A stretch of 6,444 bases of DNA from Gammaproteobacteria bacterium. Its GTDB lineage: Bacteria; Pseudomonadota; Gammaproteobacteria; GRL18. Positions 1 to 6,384 of this stretch are shown here, piece by piece. The number at the start of each line of letters is the position of its first letter. Within the stretch, counting starts at the first letter, position 1. The translations under genes and the position numbers were made by a program. The stretch spans positions 1-6,444 of the forward strand of contig JANELJ010000129.1 in NCBI GenBank assembly GCA_024511395.1, given 5' to 3'. A model generated the notes under the pieces. The model was not told the DNA's origin, did not search any database, and worked only from the letters and a program-made list of their open reading frames with translations.

Positions 1-66
1 TAATTAAGAGCAATAAGCCTAAAACCTGAAACCTTACAGGAAATCATCTTTATTTGCAGAATAGGT

Positions 67-1071
67 CTATGCATCCGCTTTGGAAATCTGGCTCTGTACC
101 AATAAAGTTTTAAGACACTGATCCAGAGTCTGCATACCAATACCCTGCCCGGTCTGAATAGCCGAATACATCTGTGCCACTTTTCCTTCCCGGATCAGGT
201 TTCGAATAGCCGGAGTACCAATCATAATTTCATGAGCAGCAATACCTCCTCCGCCGTTTTTCTTTAACAATGACTGGGAAATAACCGCCCGCAGAGATTC
301 TGACAACAAGGCCCGAACCATGTCTTTTTCTGCCGCCGGAAACACATCAATAATACGATCAATGGTTTTGGCTGCTGAACTGGTGTGCAGAGTACCAAAT
401 ACCAGGTGACCTGTTTCTGCTGCGGTCAGTGCCAGGCGAATGGTTTCCAGGTCACGCAGTTCCCCCACCAGAATAATGTCCGGATCTTCACGCAGGGCTG
501 AACGCAGCGCTTCATTAAATCCTAGGGTATCCCGGTGAATCTCACGCTGGTTAACCAGGCATTTTTTACTTTCATGTACAAATTCGATGGGATCTTCTAC
601 CGTCAGAATATGTTCATAAATGGTATTGTTCAGATGATCCATCATGGCGACCAGGGTTGTGGATTTACCGGAACCAGTAGGCCCGGTAACTAGCACAATG
701 CCGCGTTTATTTTCACAGATATCTTTAAAAATAGCTGGACAGCCCAGCTCTTCCAGAGATAGGACATTGGAAGGAATAGTACGAAAAACCGCCCCCGCAC
801 CCCGGTTCTGGTTAAAGGTATTAACACGAAAACGTGCCAGACCCGGCACTTCAAAGGAAAAGTTGGTTTCCAGGAATTCCTCGAAATCCTTCCTCTGTTT
901 ATCGTTCATAATATCGTACACCATATCATACACTTCACGATGTTCCAGTGGAGGGACGTTAATCCGCCGGATATCACCATCAACACGGATCATAGGCGGC
1001 AGTCCTGCGGACAGGTGTAAGTCCGAGGCATTGCTTTTGGTACTAAAGGCAAGCAGTTCTGTAATATCCAT
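67..1071 (-). CDS. pilT: Type IV pilus retraction ATPase PilT
   Basis: This is a hexameric cytoplasmic ATPase of the GspE/PilT secretion-ATPase family, which depolymerises type IV pili at the inner-membrane base and drives twitching motility. The 334-residue product carries the N-terminal PAS-like part (about 1-110) and the RecA-like core. Visible motifs are Walker A GPTGSGKST (130-138), the Asp box TVEDPIEFVH (157-166), Walker B IILVGELRD (199-207, catalytic-type E204) and the His box TGHLVFGTLHT (220-230). AIRNLIRE (288-295) is a signature of retraction ATPases of the PilT type and separates it from PilB and PilU. Length is close to the usual 340-345, so the gene looks intact. The ATG at 1069-1071 gives the standard N-terminus MDITELLAFS, and the stop is TAG. 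It is divergent from yggS, as in Pseudomonas. In many relatives pilU follows pilT, but only 66 bases are visible downstream and they show no PilU-like reading frame, so its presence is undecided. Confidence 0.97.
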   Translation of the reverse strand: MDITELLAFSTKSNASDLHLSAGLPPMIRVDGDIRRINVPPLEHREVYDMVYDIMNDKQRKDFEEFLETNFSFEVPGLARFRVNTFNQNRGAGAVFRTIPSNVLSLEELGCPAIFKDICENKRGIVLVTGPTGSGKSTTLVAMMDHLNNTIYEHILTVEDPIEFVHESKKCLVNQREIHRDTLGFNEALRSALREDPDIILVGELRDLETIRLALTAAETGHLVFGTLHTSSAAKTIDRIIDVFPAAEKDMVRALLSESLRAVISQSLLKKNGGGGIAAHEIMIGTPAIRNLIREGKVAQMYSAIQTGQGIGMQTLDQCLKTLLVQSQISKADA

Positions 1072-1202
1072 AATTCTTCGCTATATAATAGTTCACTGTA
1101 TAATGATTTATTATTTCAGGCTACTCGGACGTGATGTTAACCATAATGTTTACAATACACAGAGTGTTTATAGTTATTTTTCAAATATCAGTATAGACAA
1201 TA
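1072..1202. promoter_or_regulatory. Divergent pilT/yggS intergenic region
   Basis: These 131 AT-rich bases separate two divergently transcribed genes, so they should hold promoters for both; that is inference from layout. Plus-strand TATAAT hexamers occur at 1084-1089 and 1099-1104, but neither has a convincing -35 box at the proper distance. A TTTACA at 1149-1154 is followed 17 bases later by a poor -10 (AGTTAT, 1172-1177). No clear minus-strand promoter for pilT could be picked. The yggS start lacks an obvious Shine-Dalgarno sequence. I cannot assign a particular promoter or regulator. Confidence 0.4.
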
Positions 1203-1907
1203 ATGAGCAATTCTTTAAACCAACTTGATCACATTAATTACCGGATTGAGCAGGCGCTGGAAAAAAGCTATCGTTCTGCAGCTGTCCAGGCGGATAAAAA
1301 GGTGCTTTTGTTGGCGGTCAGCAAACGCCATCCCTTGGAAAAAATACTGGTGCTGTATGAACAGGGACAGCGGGATTTTGGGGAAAGCTATGTTCAGGAA
1401 GCTCTGCAGAAAATACAGCAGTGCCCTTATAAAGACATTATCTGGCATTTTATTGGCCCTATACAGTCCAATAAAACCCGTGATATTGCCGAGCATTTCC
1501 AGTGGGTACATTCCGTTGACCGTTTAAAAATTGCCCAACGCCTCAGTGCTCAGCGTCCAGAAAATTTACCTGATCTGAATATCTGTCTGCAGATCAATAT
1601 CAGCGAAGAACCGCAAAAATCCGGTTTTTCACCCACAGAAGTATTTAATGCTCTTGAGAATATTATTAATCTGCCCCATTTAAAGATACGGGGTCTGATG
1701 GCTATACCCAGACCCGAAAGCGAATTTGAACTACAGCGTATTCCTTTTCGCCGCTTAAACGAACTGATGCATAAACTGAACGAACAGTTTAAACTGAATA
1801 TGGATACCTTATCCATGGGTATGTCCGGAGATCTGGAAGCAGCGATTGCAGAAGGCGCTACTATTGTGCGTATTGGGACAGCCTTATTTGGCCCAAGGGA
1901 AACTTAA
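1203..1907 (+). CDS. yggS: YggS-family pyridoxal phosphate homeostasis protein
   Basis: This cytosolic PLP-binding protein of the YggS/PROSC (PLPBP) family has the fold of the alanine racemase N-terminal barrel. No enzymatic reaction is established for the family; it buffers or delivers PLP, and mutants disturb B6, amino-acid and keto-acid pools. The 234-residue product matches the usual length. The PLP-lysine motif is AVSK with K41 (equivalent to E. coli K36). Other family motifs are HFIGPIQSNK (82-91), QINIS (130-134), RGLMAIPRPES (163-173), LSMGMSGDLEAAI (203-215) and VRIGTALFG (222-230, phosphate-binding end). ATG 1203 is chosen because the distance to K41 fits homologues; there is no strong ribosome-binding site ahead of it. 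It heads the cluster with proC (47-base gap) and yggT, a conserved gammaproteobacterial order. Confidence 0.95.
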   Translation: MSNSLNQLDHINYRIEQALEKSYRSAAVQADKKVLLLAVSKRHPLEKILVLYEQGQRDFGESYVQEALQKIQQCPYKDIIWHFIGPIQSNKTRDIAEHFQWVHSVDRLKIAQRLSAQRPENLPDLNICLQINISEEPQKSGFSPTEVFNALENIINLPHLKIRGLMAIPRPESEFELQRIPFRRLNELMHKLNEQFKLNMDTLSMGMSGDLEAAIAEGATIVRIGTALFGPRET

Positions 1908-1954
1908 ATTTACCATGAGTTCAGGAAACGACTTTAAAATAGAGCTAAAAATAG

Positions 1955-2794
1955 ATGATTAATAAAAAAATTGGTTTTATCGGTGCCGGTAATATGGCCT
2001 ACAGCCTGATAGGCGGTTTAACATCCACCGGTGTCGCCGGTGAAAACATCTGGGTCAGCGATCCCAATGCTGAACAAACCGCCCAGTTAGCGAAACAGTT
2101 TAAACTGAATATTGCCCAGAATAATTCTGAACTGGTTAAAGCCGTCGATGTTGTGGTACTGGCCGTCAAGCCTCAGCAATTATCCGCAGTATGTCAGGAG
2201 ATCAGTGAACATGCACAGGCACCCCTGTTTATCTCTATTGCAGCGGGGGTCTTATGTCAGGATATTGAACGCTGGCTGGGTTCCCAGAGCGGTAAAGAAC
2301 TGGCACTGGTTCGCTGTATGCCCAATACACCAGCACTGGTGCAAAGCGGTGCAACCGCACTGTTTGCCAATGCCCAGGTCAGTGATGAACAGCGTATTCT
2401 GGCCGAGTCTATACTGCGGGCAGTGGGCCTGACTTTATGGCTGGAGCAGGAAGAAGACATGCATGCTGTAACCGCCCTTTCAGGTAGCGGCCCGGCGTAT
2501 ATTTTTCTGGTGATTGAAGCCCTGGAAAAAGCCGGAGTACAACTGGGGCTGGATGAAAAAATCGCCCATTTTCTGGCCCTGCAAACCGCTTTTGGTGCTT
2601 CTAAAATGGCCCTGGAAAGCGAGGACAGCGCCGAAGTTTTAAGAACAAAGGTCACCTCACCCGGCGGTACCACCGAACGGGCCATTGGCATTTTACAGGA
2701 TGGACAGCTGGAAGCCCTGTTTTTAAAAGCCCTGCAGGGTGCCCAGACCCGTTCCCGGGAACTGGCCGAAATGTTGGGCTCAGAAGACAATTGA
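1955..2794 (+). CDS. proC: Pyrroline-5-carboxylate reductase
   Basis: The enzyme catalyses NAD(P)H-dependent reduction of 1-pyrroline-5-carboxylate to L-proline, the last step of proline synthesis in the cytoplasm. The 279-residue product has the expected length (about 270-280). An N-terminal Rossmann fold begins with GFIGAGNMA (7-15). It continues through VLAVKPQ (68-74), the conserved RCMPNTPA (120-127), and the C-terminal dimerisation and active-site helices with VTALSGSGPAYIF (172-184) and VTSPGGTTERAI (233-244). All expected signature residues are present, so it should be functional. The ATG at 1955 is the only start that gives the intact dinucleotide-binding strand; the upstream AGAG (1941-1944) is a weak ribosome-binding site. 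It follows yggS by 47 bases and is probably cotranscribed with it. Confidence 0.97.
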   Translation: MINKKIGFIGAGNMAYSLIGGLTSTGVAGENIWVSDPNAEQTAQLAKQFKLNIAQNNSELVKAVDVVVLAVKPQQLSAVCQEISEHAQAPLFISIAAGVLCQDIERWLGSQSGKELALVRCMPNTPALVQSGATALFANAQVSDEQRILAESILRAVGLTLWLEQEEDMHAVTALSGSGPAYIFLVIEALEKAGVQLGLDEKIAHFLALQTAFGASKMALESEDSAEVLRTKVTSPGGTTERAIGILQDGQLEALFLKALQGAQTRSRELAEMLGSEDN

Positions 2795-2831
2795 ACTAAC
2801 AATAATTCAGCTTAAATTAAAGTACCATAGA

Positions 2832-2922
2832 GTGACTGGTTGCAGGTACTGTGTTTACGGGGTTTTTGAAAACATGGATGTACTTGAGCGCCCCCGGAAA
2901 GACAGTACCTGCAATTAGTCAC
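2832..2922 (+). repeat. Long imperfect inverted repeat (MITE/REP-like or structured RNA)
   Basis: The left arm 2832-2862 pairs with the right arm 2892-2922. Of 31 positions, 27 are Watson-Crick, two are G-T (2838/2916, 2839/2915) and two are mismatched (2853/2901, 2857/2897). The 29-base loop (2863-2891) overlaps two small palindromes: GTTTTTGAAAAC (2862-2873) and ACATGGATGT (2872-2881). The two G-T positions pair as G-U only in a plus-strand transcript, the direction of proC and yggT. There is no trailing T-run, so it is not a normal intrinsic terminator. No clear target-site duplication flanks it. It may be a small non-autonomous mobile element, a REP-like intergenic repeat, or an RNA hairpin controlling yggT; the sequence alone cannot decide. 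Confidence 0.75.
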
Positions 2923-2944
2923 GGTCAAATATACTGATTAGTAT
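2916..2944 (+). promoter_or_regulatory. Possible yggT promoter
   Basis: A TAGTCA hexamer (2916-2921, 4/6 to the -35 consensus) is separated by 17 bases from TAGTAT (2939-2944, 4/6 to the -10 consensus). It overlaps the end of the inverted repeat and a short palindrome, ATACT-GATT-AGTAT (2931-2944). An alternative -10, TATACT at 2930-2935, matches 5/6 but has no -35 partner. This is weak pattern matching only; yggT could equally be read from the yggS-proC transcript. Confidence 0.2.
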
Positions 2945-2994
2945 GACATATGACACAAGCTATTTTTAACCGGGAAATATACAGGAAACGATAA

Positions 2995-3546
2995 ATGGAT
3001 AACTTTTTTCTTAATGCAGGCATCTATCTGATCAGCACCCTTTTTGGCCTGTATATTATTATTGTCCTGCTGCGTTTTTTATTACAGGTCGTGCGTGCCG
3101 ATTTTTATAATCCCCTGTCTCAGTTTATTGTTAAAGCCACCAGCCCAGTATTAAATCCCATGCGTCGGGTTATTCCCGGCATGTTCGGCCTGGATGTTTC
3201 ATCCCTTATCCTTGCCTATGTCCTGCAGTTTATCGAAAACCTGCTATTATTTGCCATCAAGGGCATTTCAGTTAACCCGGTGTTCCTACTGTGGCATAGT
3301 ATCGGCTCATTGCTGACCCTGGTTCTGTATATTTACTTTTTTGCTATTATTGTACAGATCATTATCAGCTGGGTTAATCCTGGCACTTATAATCCAGCCA
3401 CGGCACTTATTTACCATATTACTGAGCCAGTTATGCGCCCTGCCCGAAAAATTCTGCCACCGTTTTCCGGTCTGGATTTATCACCAATTCTGGTCTTTAT
3501 TGTACTTAATTTACTGCTGATGCTGGTGCCTGTCATTTTTGGTTAA
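2995..3546 (+). CDS. yggT: YggT-family integral membrane protein
   Basis: This is a multi-pass inner-membrane protein of the YggT family (related to Ycf19/CcmB3-type proteins). The bacterial family has been linked to osmotic tolerance and envelope or division functions, but no precise activity is settled. The 183-residue product shows the family's internal duplication. Repeat 1 contains RFLLQ...NPLSQFIVKATSPVLNP then RRVIPGMFGLDVSS (about 27-70). Repeat 2 contains SWVNPGTYNPATALIY then TEPVMRPARKILPPFSGLDLSP (about 125-164). Hydrophobic segments lie near 10-31, 68-88, 100-126 and 162-182, suggesting four membrane spans. ATG 2995 has a good ribosome-binding site, AGGA at 2983-2986, 8 bases upstream. 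It is third in the yggS-proC-yggT order, but the 200-base gap with a large hairpin makes partly separate expression possible. Confidence 0.93.
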   Translation: MDNFFLNAGIYLISTLFGLYIIIVLLRFLLQVVRADFYNPLSQFIVKATSPVLNPMRRVIPGMFGLDVSSLILAYVLQFIENLLLFAIKGISVNPVFLLWHSIGSLLTLVLYIYFFAIIVQIIISWVNPGTYNPATALIYHITEPVMRPARKILPPFSGLDLSPILVFIVLNLLLMLVPVIFG

Positions 3547-3641
3547 AGTCAGATTTTTCTTACTCAGCTTCTTTTTACTGTCATATTTATTATATAAATA
3601 GACATCTATCACAATTTTATCCCTTATTTTTTTCCTCTATC

Positions 3642-3650
3642 TGCTATTCT
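3642..3650 (+). promoter_or_regulatory. Possible extended -10 promoter for the GTPase gene
   Basis: TGC followed by TATTCT (3645-3650) resembles an extended -10 element; no good -35 is seen at 17 bases upstream. It sits in a 137-base, very AT-rich gap after yggT (3547-3683) containing several T-runs. It would give a leader of about 27 bases with the ribosome-binding sequence GGGA at 3672-3675, 8 bases before the ATG at 3684. The call rests on motif and position only. Confidence 0.3.
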
Positions 3651-3683
3651 TAACAGGATAGAAAACGGGATGGGAATAACAAC

Positions 3684-5270
3684 ATGACAAATGAAAACTT
3701 TTTCGACAATATCCATGCCTATGGAAAATGGAAAAGTGACCTGGTAAAAGCCATAGAAAATTTTCAGGACTGGCTGGATACTACAGGTCTGGAAGACAGT
3801 GAACAAAGTCTTAAAATTTACGAAACCCTGCAGACCATAAAGCACGACCGAATTACCTTGGCATTTGTGGGTGAGTTTTTCCGTGGTAAAACCGAACTGA
3901 TTAATGCCATCTTTTTCTCCCAGTTTAAACGCCATCTGCTGGCCAGTGAGGCCGGCCGCACCACCATGTGCTCGACCGAACTATTTTTTGATGTCGATGA
4001 ACCACCCTATATGCGTCCGCTGCCCATTGAAAGCCGCCTGGAAGACAGCAGTATTACAGAACAGAAACAGAACCTAGTGAACTGGACCCATATCCAGCTG
4101 GATGTCACCTCTCCCGACAGCATGGCCAGTTCCTTTGCCCAGATCACCAATACCAAAAAAGTTAAAGCCCGCGAAGCCAAGCGCTTGGGCATGTATGACA
4201 TTATTACTGATGACAACGGCACAGAACTGGCAGAAGATGCCACAGTGGAAATTCTCATGTGGCGCCATGTCCTGATTAATTTCCCGCACCCTTTTCTGGA
4301 ACAGGGTTTGTACATACTGGACACACCCGGGCTGAACTCCCTAGGTAATAAACCGGAACTGACTATTAATATGCTGCCCAATGCCCAGGCGGCTATTTTT
4401 GTACTTGCAGCGGATACTGGTGTAACCCGTTCTGATATGGACATCTGGCGCCGGCACCTGAAAAGTTTCCGCCGCAATAATAACAACGGTCTGGTGGTGG
4501 CTCTCAATAAAATTGATACCCTATGTGATGAGCTGAAAACCACCCATGAAATCAAAGGCAGTATTCACAGAATGTGTTCAGAAACGGCAAAAACCCTGAA
4601 TATTGACAAACGGCAGGTATTTGCCATTTCCGCTCAGAAAGGCCTGATTGCAAGAGTCAAACATGATGCTCAGTTACTGAAAGACAGTAATCTGGAAGCC
4701 ATGGAGAATGTCCTGTCCAATGAAATTCTACCACAGAAAGAACAACTGGTTCGTAATACTCTGATCACCGATATTAATGAAATGATGCAGACTTCCAAGG
4801 GTATTCTGCTGACCCAGTTTAATTCCAGAAAAAAATCCATTGAAAATCTTAGCGGCCTGAATGGTAAAAATGAGAATATCATTCAACGCCTGCTGGAAAA
4901 AACCCGGGAAGAACAGGCGGTTTATCACCGCAATGCTGAAGCACTGCAGTCCAGCCGTCAAATTCTTTCCGGACAGCATAACCGTCTAAAATCCATTATC
5001 GATCTGGATCGGCTGGATAAACAGGTGAATGATGCCCGAAACCATATGAAAGGCAGATGGACCACTACCGGCATGAAAAAAGCCGGGCAGTCTAGGGACA
5101 GTATCAGTGAAAAAGTCATGTCCCTGAAAAAAGAAGCCAAAGTTCTGCAGAAGTACCTAGTGGATATTAATAAAATGCTCACCACCGTTAACAGCCCCAT
5201 GCCAGTCGTTATCCAGGAGAAAAATATTCCCAATAATGTGACCGCAATTCGCAGCCAAGCTGGTTCGTAA
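3684..5270 (+). CDS. Dynamin-family GTPase (bacterial dynamin-like protein)
   Basis: This 528-residue protein has a dynamin-type G domain. G1 is GEFFRGKT (63-70). A G2 threonine is likely in GRTTMCSTE (91-99). G3 is ILDTPGLNS (211-219, DTPG at 213-216), followed by a switch-II-like stretch. G4 is NKID (275-278), and SAQ (316-318) is a likely G5. The large G1-G3 spacing (about 145 residues) is typical of dynamin-like rather than Ras-like GTPases. After about residue 370 the protein is mostly helical and charged, with probable coiled coils near 372-445 and 470-500. No signal peptide or transmembrane span is visible. From memory, homologues in gammaproteobacteria are nearer 650 residues, so this one appears short, perhaps by internal loss near residues 460-470 (ARNHMKGRWTTTGMKK then AGQSRDS). 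Bacterial dynamin-like proteins act in membrane remodelling or repair; this one's substrate is unknown. dtd follows 6 bases downstream, so the two are likely cotranscribed. Confidence 0.88.
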   Translation: MTNENFFDNIHAYGKWKSDLVKAIENFQDWLDTTGLEDSEQSLKIYETLQTIKHDRITLAFVGEFFRGKTELINAIFFSQFKRHLLASEAGRTTMCSTELFFDVDEPPYMRPLPIESRLEDSSITEQKQNLVNWTHIQLDVTSPDSMASSFAQITNTKKVKAREAKRLGMYDIITDDNGTELAEDATVEILMWRHVLINFPHPFLEQGLYILDTPGLNSLGNKPELTINMLPNAQAAIFVLAADTGVTRSDMDIWRRHLKSFRRNNNNGLVVALNKIDTLCDELKTTHEIKGSIHRMCSETAKTLNIDKRQVFAISAQKGLIARVKHDAQLLKDSNLEAMENVLSNEILPQKEQLVRNTLITDINEMMQTSKGILLTQFNSRKKSIENLSGLNGKNENIIQRLLEKTREEQAVYHRNAEALQSSRQILSGQHNRLKSIIDLDRLDKQVNDARNHMKGRWTTTGMKKAGQSRDSISEKVMSLKKEAKVLQKYLVDINKMLTTVNSPMPVVIQEKNIPNNVTAIRSQAGS

Positions 5271-5276
5271 CTATCC

Positions 5277-5711
5277 ATGATTGGTCTTATTCAACGGGTT
5301 CGCTGGGCAAAAGTTGAGGTGGACGGTCATATTATCAGTCAGATTGAGCAGGGTCTTCTGGCTCTGATTGGTATGCAGAAAGACGACCAGACCATGCAGG
5401 CCGATAAACTGCTGCATAAACTGCTCAATTATCGCATTTTTGTCGATGATGATAAAATGAATCTCAGTGTCCGTGATATTCAGGGCGGTTTATTATTAGT
5501 ACCACAATTTACCCTGGCAGCTGATACCCGCAAAGGCATGCGTCCCAGTTTCAGCTGTGCCAAGGCGCCGGCAGAAGCTGAACAACTGTTTGATTACCTG
5601 CTGAGCGAAGCAAAAAAGCAGTACCCCCATATTCAGGCAGGCAAGTTTGGTGCTGATATGCAGGTATCTCTGCTTAATGACGGGCCGGTTACTTTTTCTT
5701 TAAATATTTAA
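5277..5711 (+). CDS. dtd: D-aminoacyl-tRNA deacylase
   Basis: The cytoplasmic homodimeric DTD proofreads tRNA charging by hydrolysing D-aminoacyl-tRNA (D-Tyr and others, and glycine mischarged on tRNA-Ala). The 144-residue product has the usual length and begins MIGLIQRVRWAKVEV, as in homologues. The two family motifs are recognisable. The first, usually SQxT, reads PQFT here (76-79, within LLLVPQFTLAADTRKGMRP). The second, NDGPVTF (134-140), contains the cross-subunit Gly-cisPro pair G136-P137 that rejects L-amino acids. NYRIFVDDDKMNLSV (51-65) and GKFGADMQVSL (122-132) are also typical. The start is 6 bases after the GTPase stop and has no strong ribosome-binding site, suggesting translational coupling. 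The proline in place of the motif serine is the only oddity; activity is still expected because the rest is intact. Confidence 0.96.
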   Translation: MIGLIQRVRWAKVEVDGHIISQIEQGLLALIGMQKDDQTMQADKLLHKLLNYRIFVDDDKMNLSVRDIQGGLLLVPQFTLAADTRKGMRPSFSCAKAPAEAEQLFDYLLSEAKKQYPHIQAGKFGADMQVSLLNDGPVTFSLNI

Positions 5712-5727
5712 TGAGATCTAAATCTAA

Positions 5728-5853
5728 ATGCTGCAACATAATAAATTTCTGCAACTGGGCATTATTGTTCTGCTTAGCACCCTACTGCTGGCCTGCACAC
5801 CGCCAAAACCCAAAACACCCATTGCTGTAGCAGGTTTGTTCATCCAGTTGTAA
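5728..5853 (+). pseudogene. Truncated lipoprotein gene (5' fragment)
   Basis: An ATG 17 bases after the dtd stop opens a 41-codon frame with a textbook lipoprotein signal peptide. It has a short N-region with one lysine (K6), a hydrophobic core (LGIIVLLSTLLLAC, 10-23), and the lipobox LLAC with C23 as the predicted lipidation site. A proline/lysine-rich linker (TPPKPKTP, 24-31) follows. The frame then runs into sequence that is antisense to a transposase gene and stops at 5851-5853. A mature lipoprotein domain is missing, so this is read as the 5' end of a gene cut by insertion or rearrangement between about 5820 and 5832. The original function cannot be told. Co-directional placement suggests it once was the next gene of the GTPase-dtd operon. 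An alternative ATG at 5711 in another frame gives no sensible protein. Confidence 0.65.
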
Positions 5854-6384
5854 TTTTTGCAGAATTCCCGGTGTGGTAGGCTTGATATAGCCCCGTTTAT
5901 CTTCCCGGACTATTCGGCCAGTCCAGTCAGCTAATTCCAGATAGTCAGTTAGGCTAAAGGCAATACCGTTTTCGTTAAGTGAGTTGCCAGTAAAAGTAGC
6001 AAGTTTAATCTCTGAAGATGTTCGGGGTGCTGGTGTGTTTGAGGATATCTTTTTGGCATTAAATTCTTCTATACGCTGTTGGATGGAAGTGTAGTCCGAT
6101 TGCTCCAGGGTATCGCACAGTTCAGCACGGATAGGGTTTAAATCAACATAGATCATGCAGCTAAGAATGGCCTGCTCATCCAGCAGAGCCTGGCTTTTAA
6201 AGCGGCCTTCCCAGAACTGGCCGGTATACTGGTCTTCGGCATTGGCTTTACGGGCGATATACTCATTGAGGCAGCGCATAAACCAGGTGATATCCATTAA
6301 TCGTTCTCTGAACAGGCTAATAGTTTCCCTAGCTTTGTTCTTCTCAGCATCAGAGTGACATAGGCCATTAAAAGTGAGCGCCAA
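5782..6384 (-). pseudogene. C-terminal remnant of a Y1/RAYT-like (IS200-type) transposase
   Basis: The 200-codon frame matches the C-terminal two thirds of a family of about 320-residue Y1-domain (REP-associated-type) transposases. Diagnostic stretches are RERLMDITWFMRCLNEYIARKAN (26-48, with Y42 the probable nucleophilic tyrosine), GQFWEGRFKSQALLDE (55-70), YVDLNPIRAEL (79-89) and QSDYTSIQQRI. The N-terminal HUH motif (metal-binding His-x-His) is absent, so it cannot be active. The nominal start is a TTG at 6382-6384 just after an in-frame stop, and is not a true start. Adding one base in the A-run at 6370-6373 would join residues F5-N6-G7 to an upstream WRSL, giving a WRSLFNG like the family's RWxxLFxG; this suggests a frameshift. 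The last 15 or so residues (from about C185) are antisense of the lipoprotein gene, so the true C-terminus is also lost. It is a decayed mobile-element relic. Confidence 0.82.

Noticed and set aside
1..66. Start of pilU downstream of pilT
   Set aside because: The only minus-strand ATG (45-47) opens a frame that does not resemble PilU, and the segment is too short to judge.
644..1228. Long plus-strand open frame over the start of pilT and the intergenic region
   Set aside because: It is antisense to the conserved PilT core, and its product has no recognisable motifs.
1915..1962. Tiny frame (15 codons, MSSGNDFKIELKIDD) between yggS and proC
   Set aside because: It overlaps the proC start, is too short, and has no independent support; probably chance.
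2257..2802. Minus-strand open frame of 181 codons inside proC
   Set aside because: It is fully antisense to an intact proC with all family motifs; the serine/arginine-rich product is typical of a shadow frame.
3584..3600. TATTTAT-TAT-ATAAATA palindrome after yggT as a terminator
   Set aside because: The stem is purely A/T, so it is unstable, and no T-run follows it; AT-rich composition explains it.
4007..4555. Minus-strand open frame of 182 codons inside the GTPase gene
   Set aside because: It is antisense to the G domain, with low-complexity composition and no family resemblance.
5711..5827. ATG overlapping the dtd stop (TAATG) as start of the next gene
   Set aside because: That frame gives a Cys/Trp-rich peptide of no known type, while the frame starting at 5728 has a clear lipoprotein signal.
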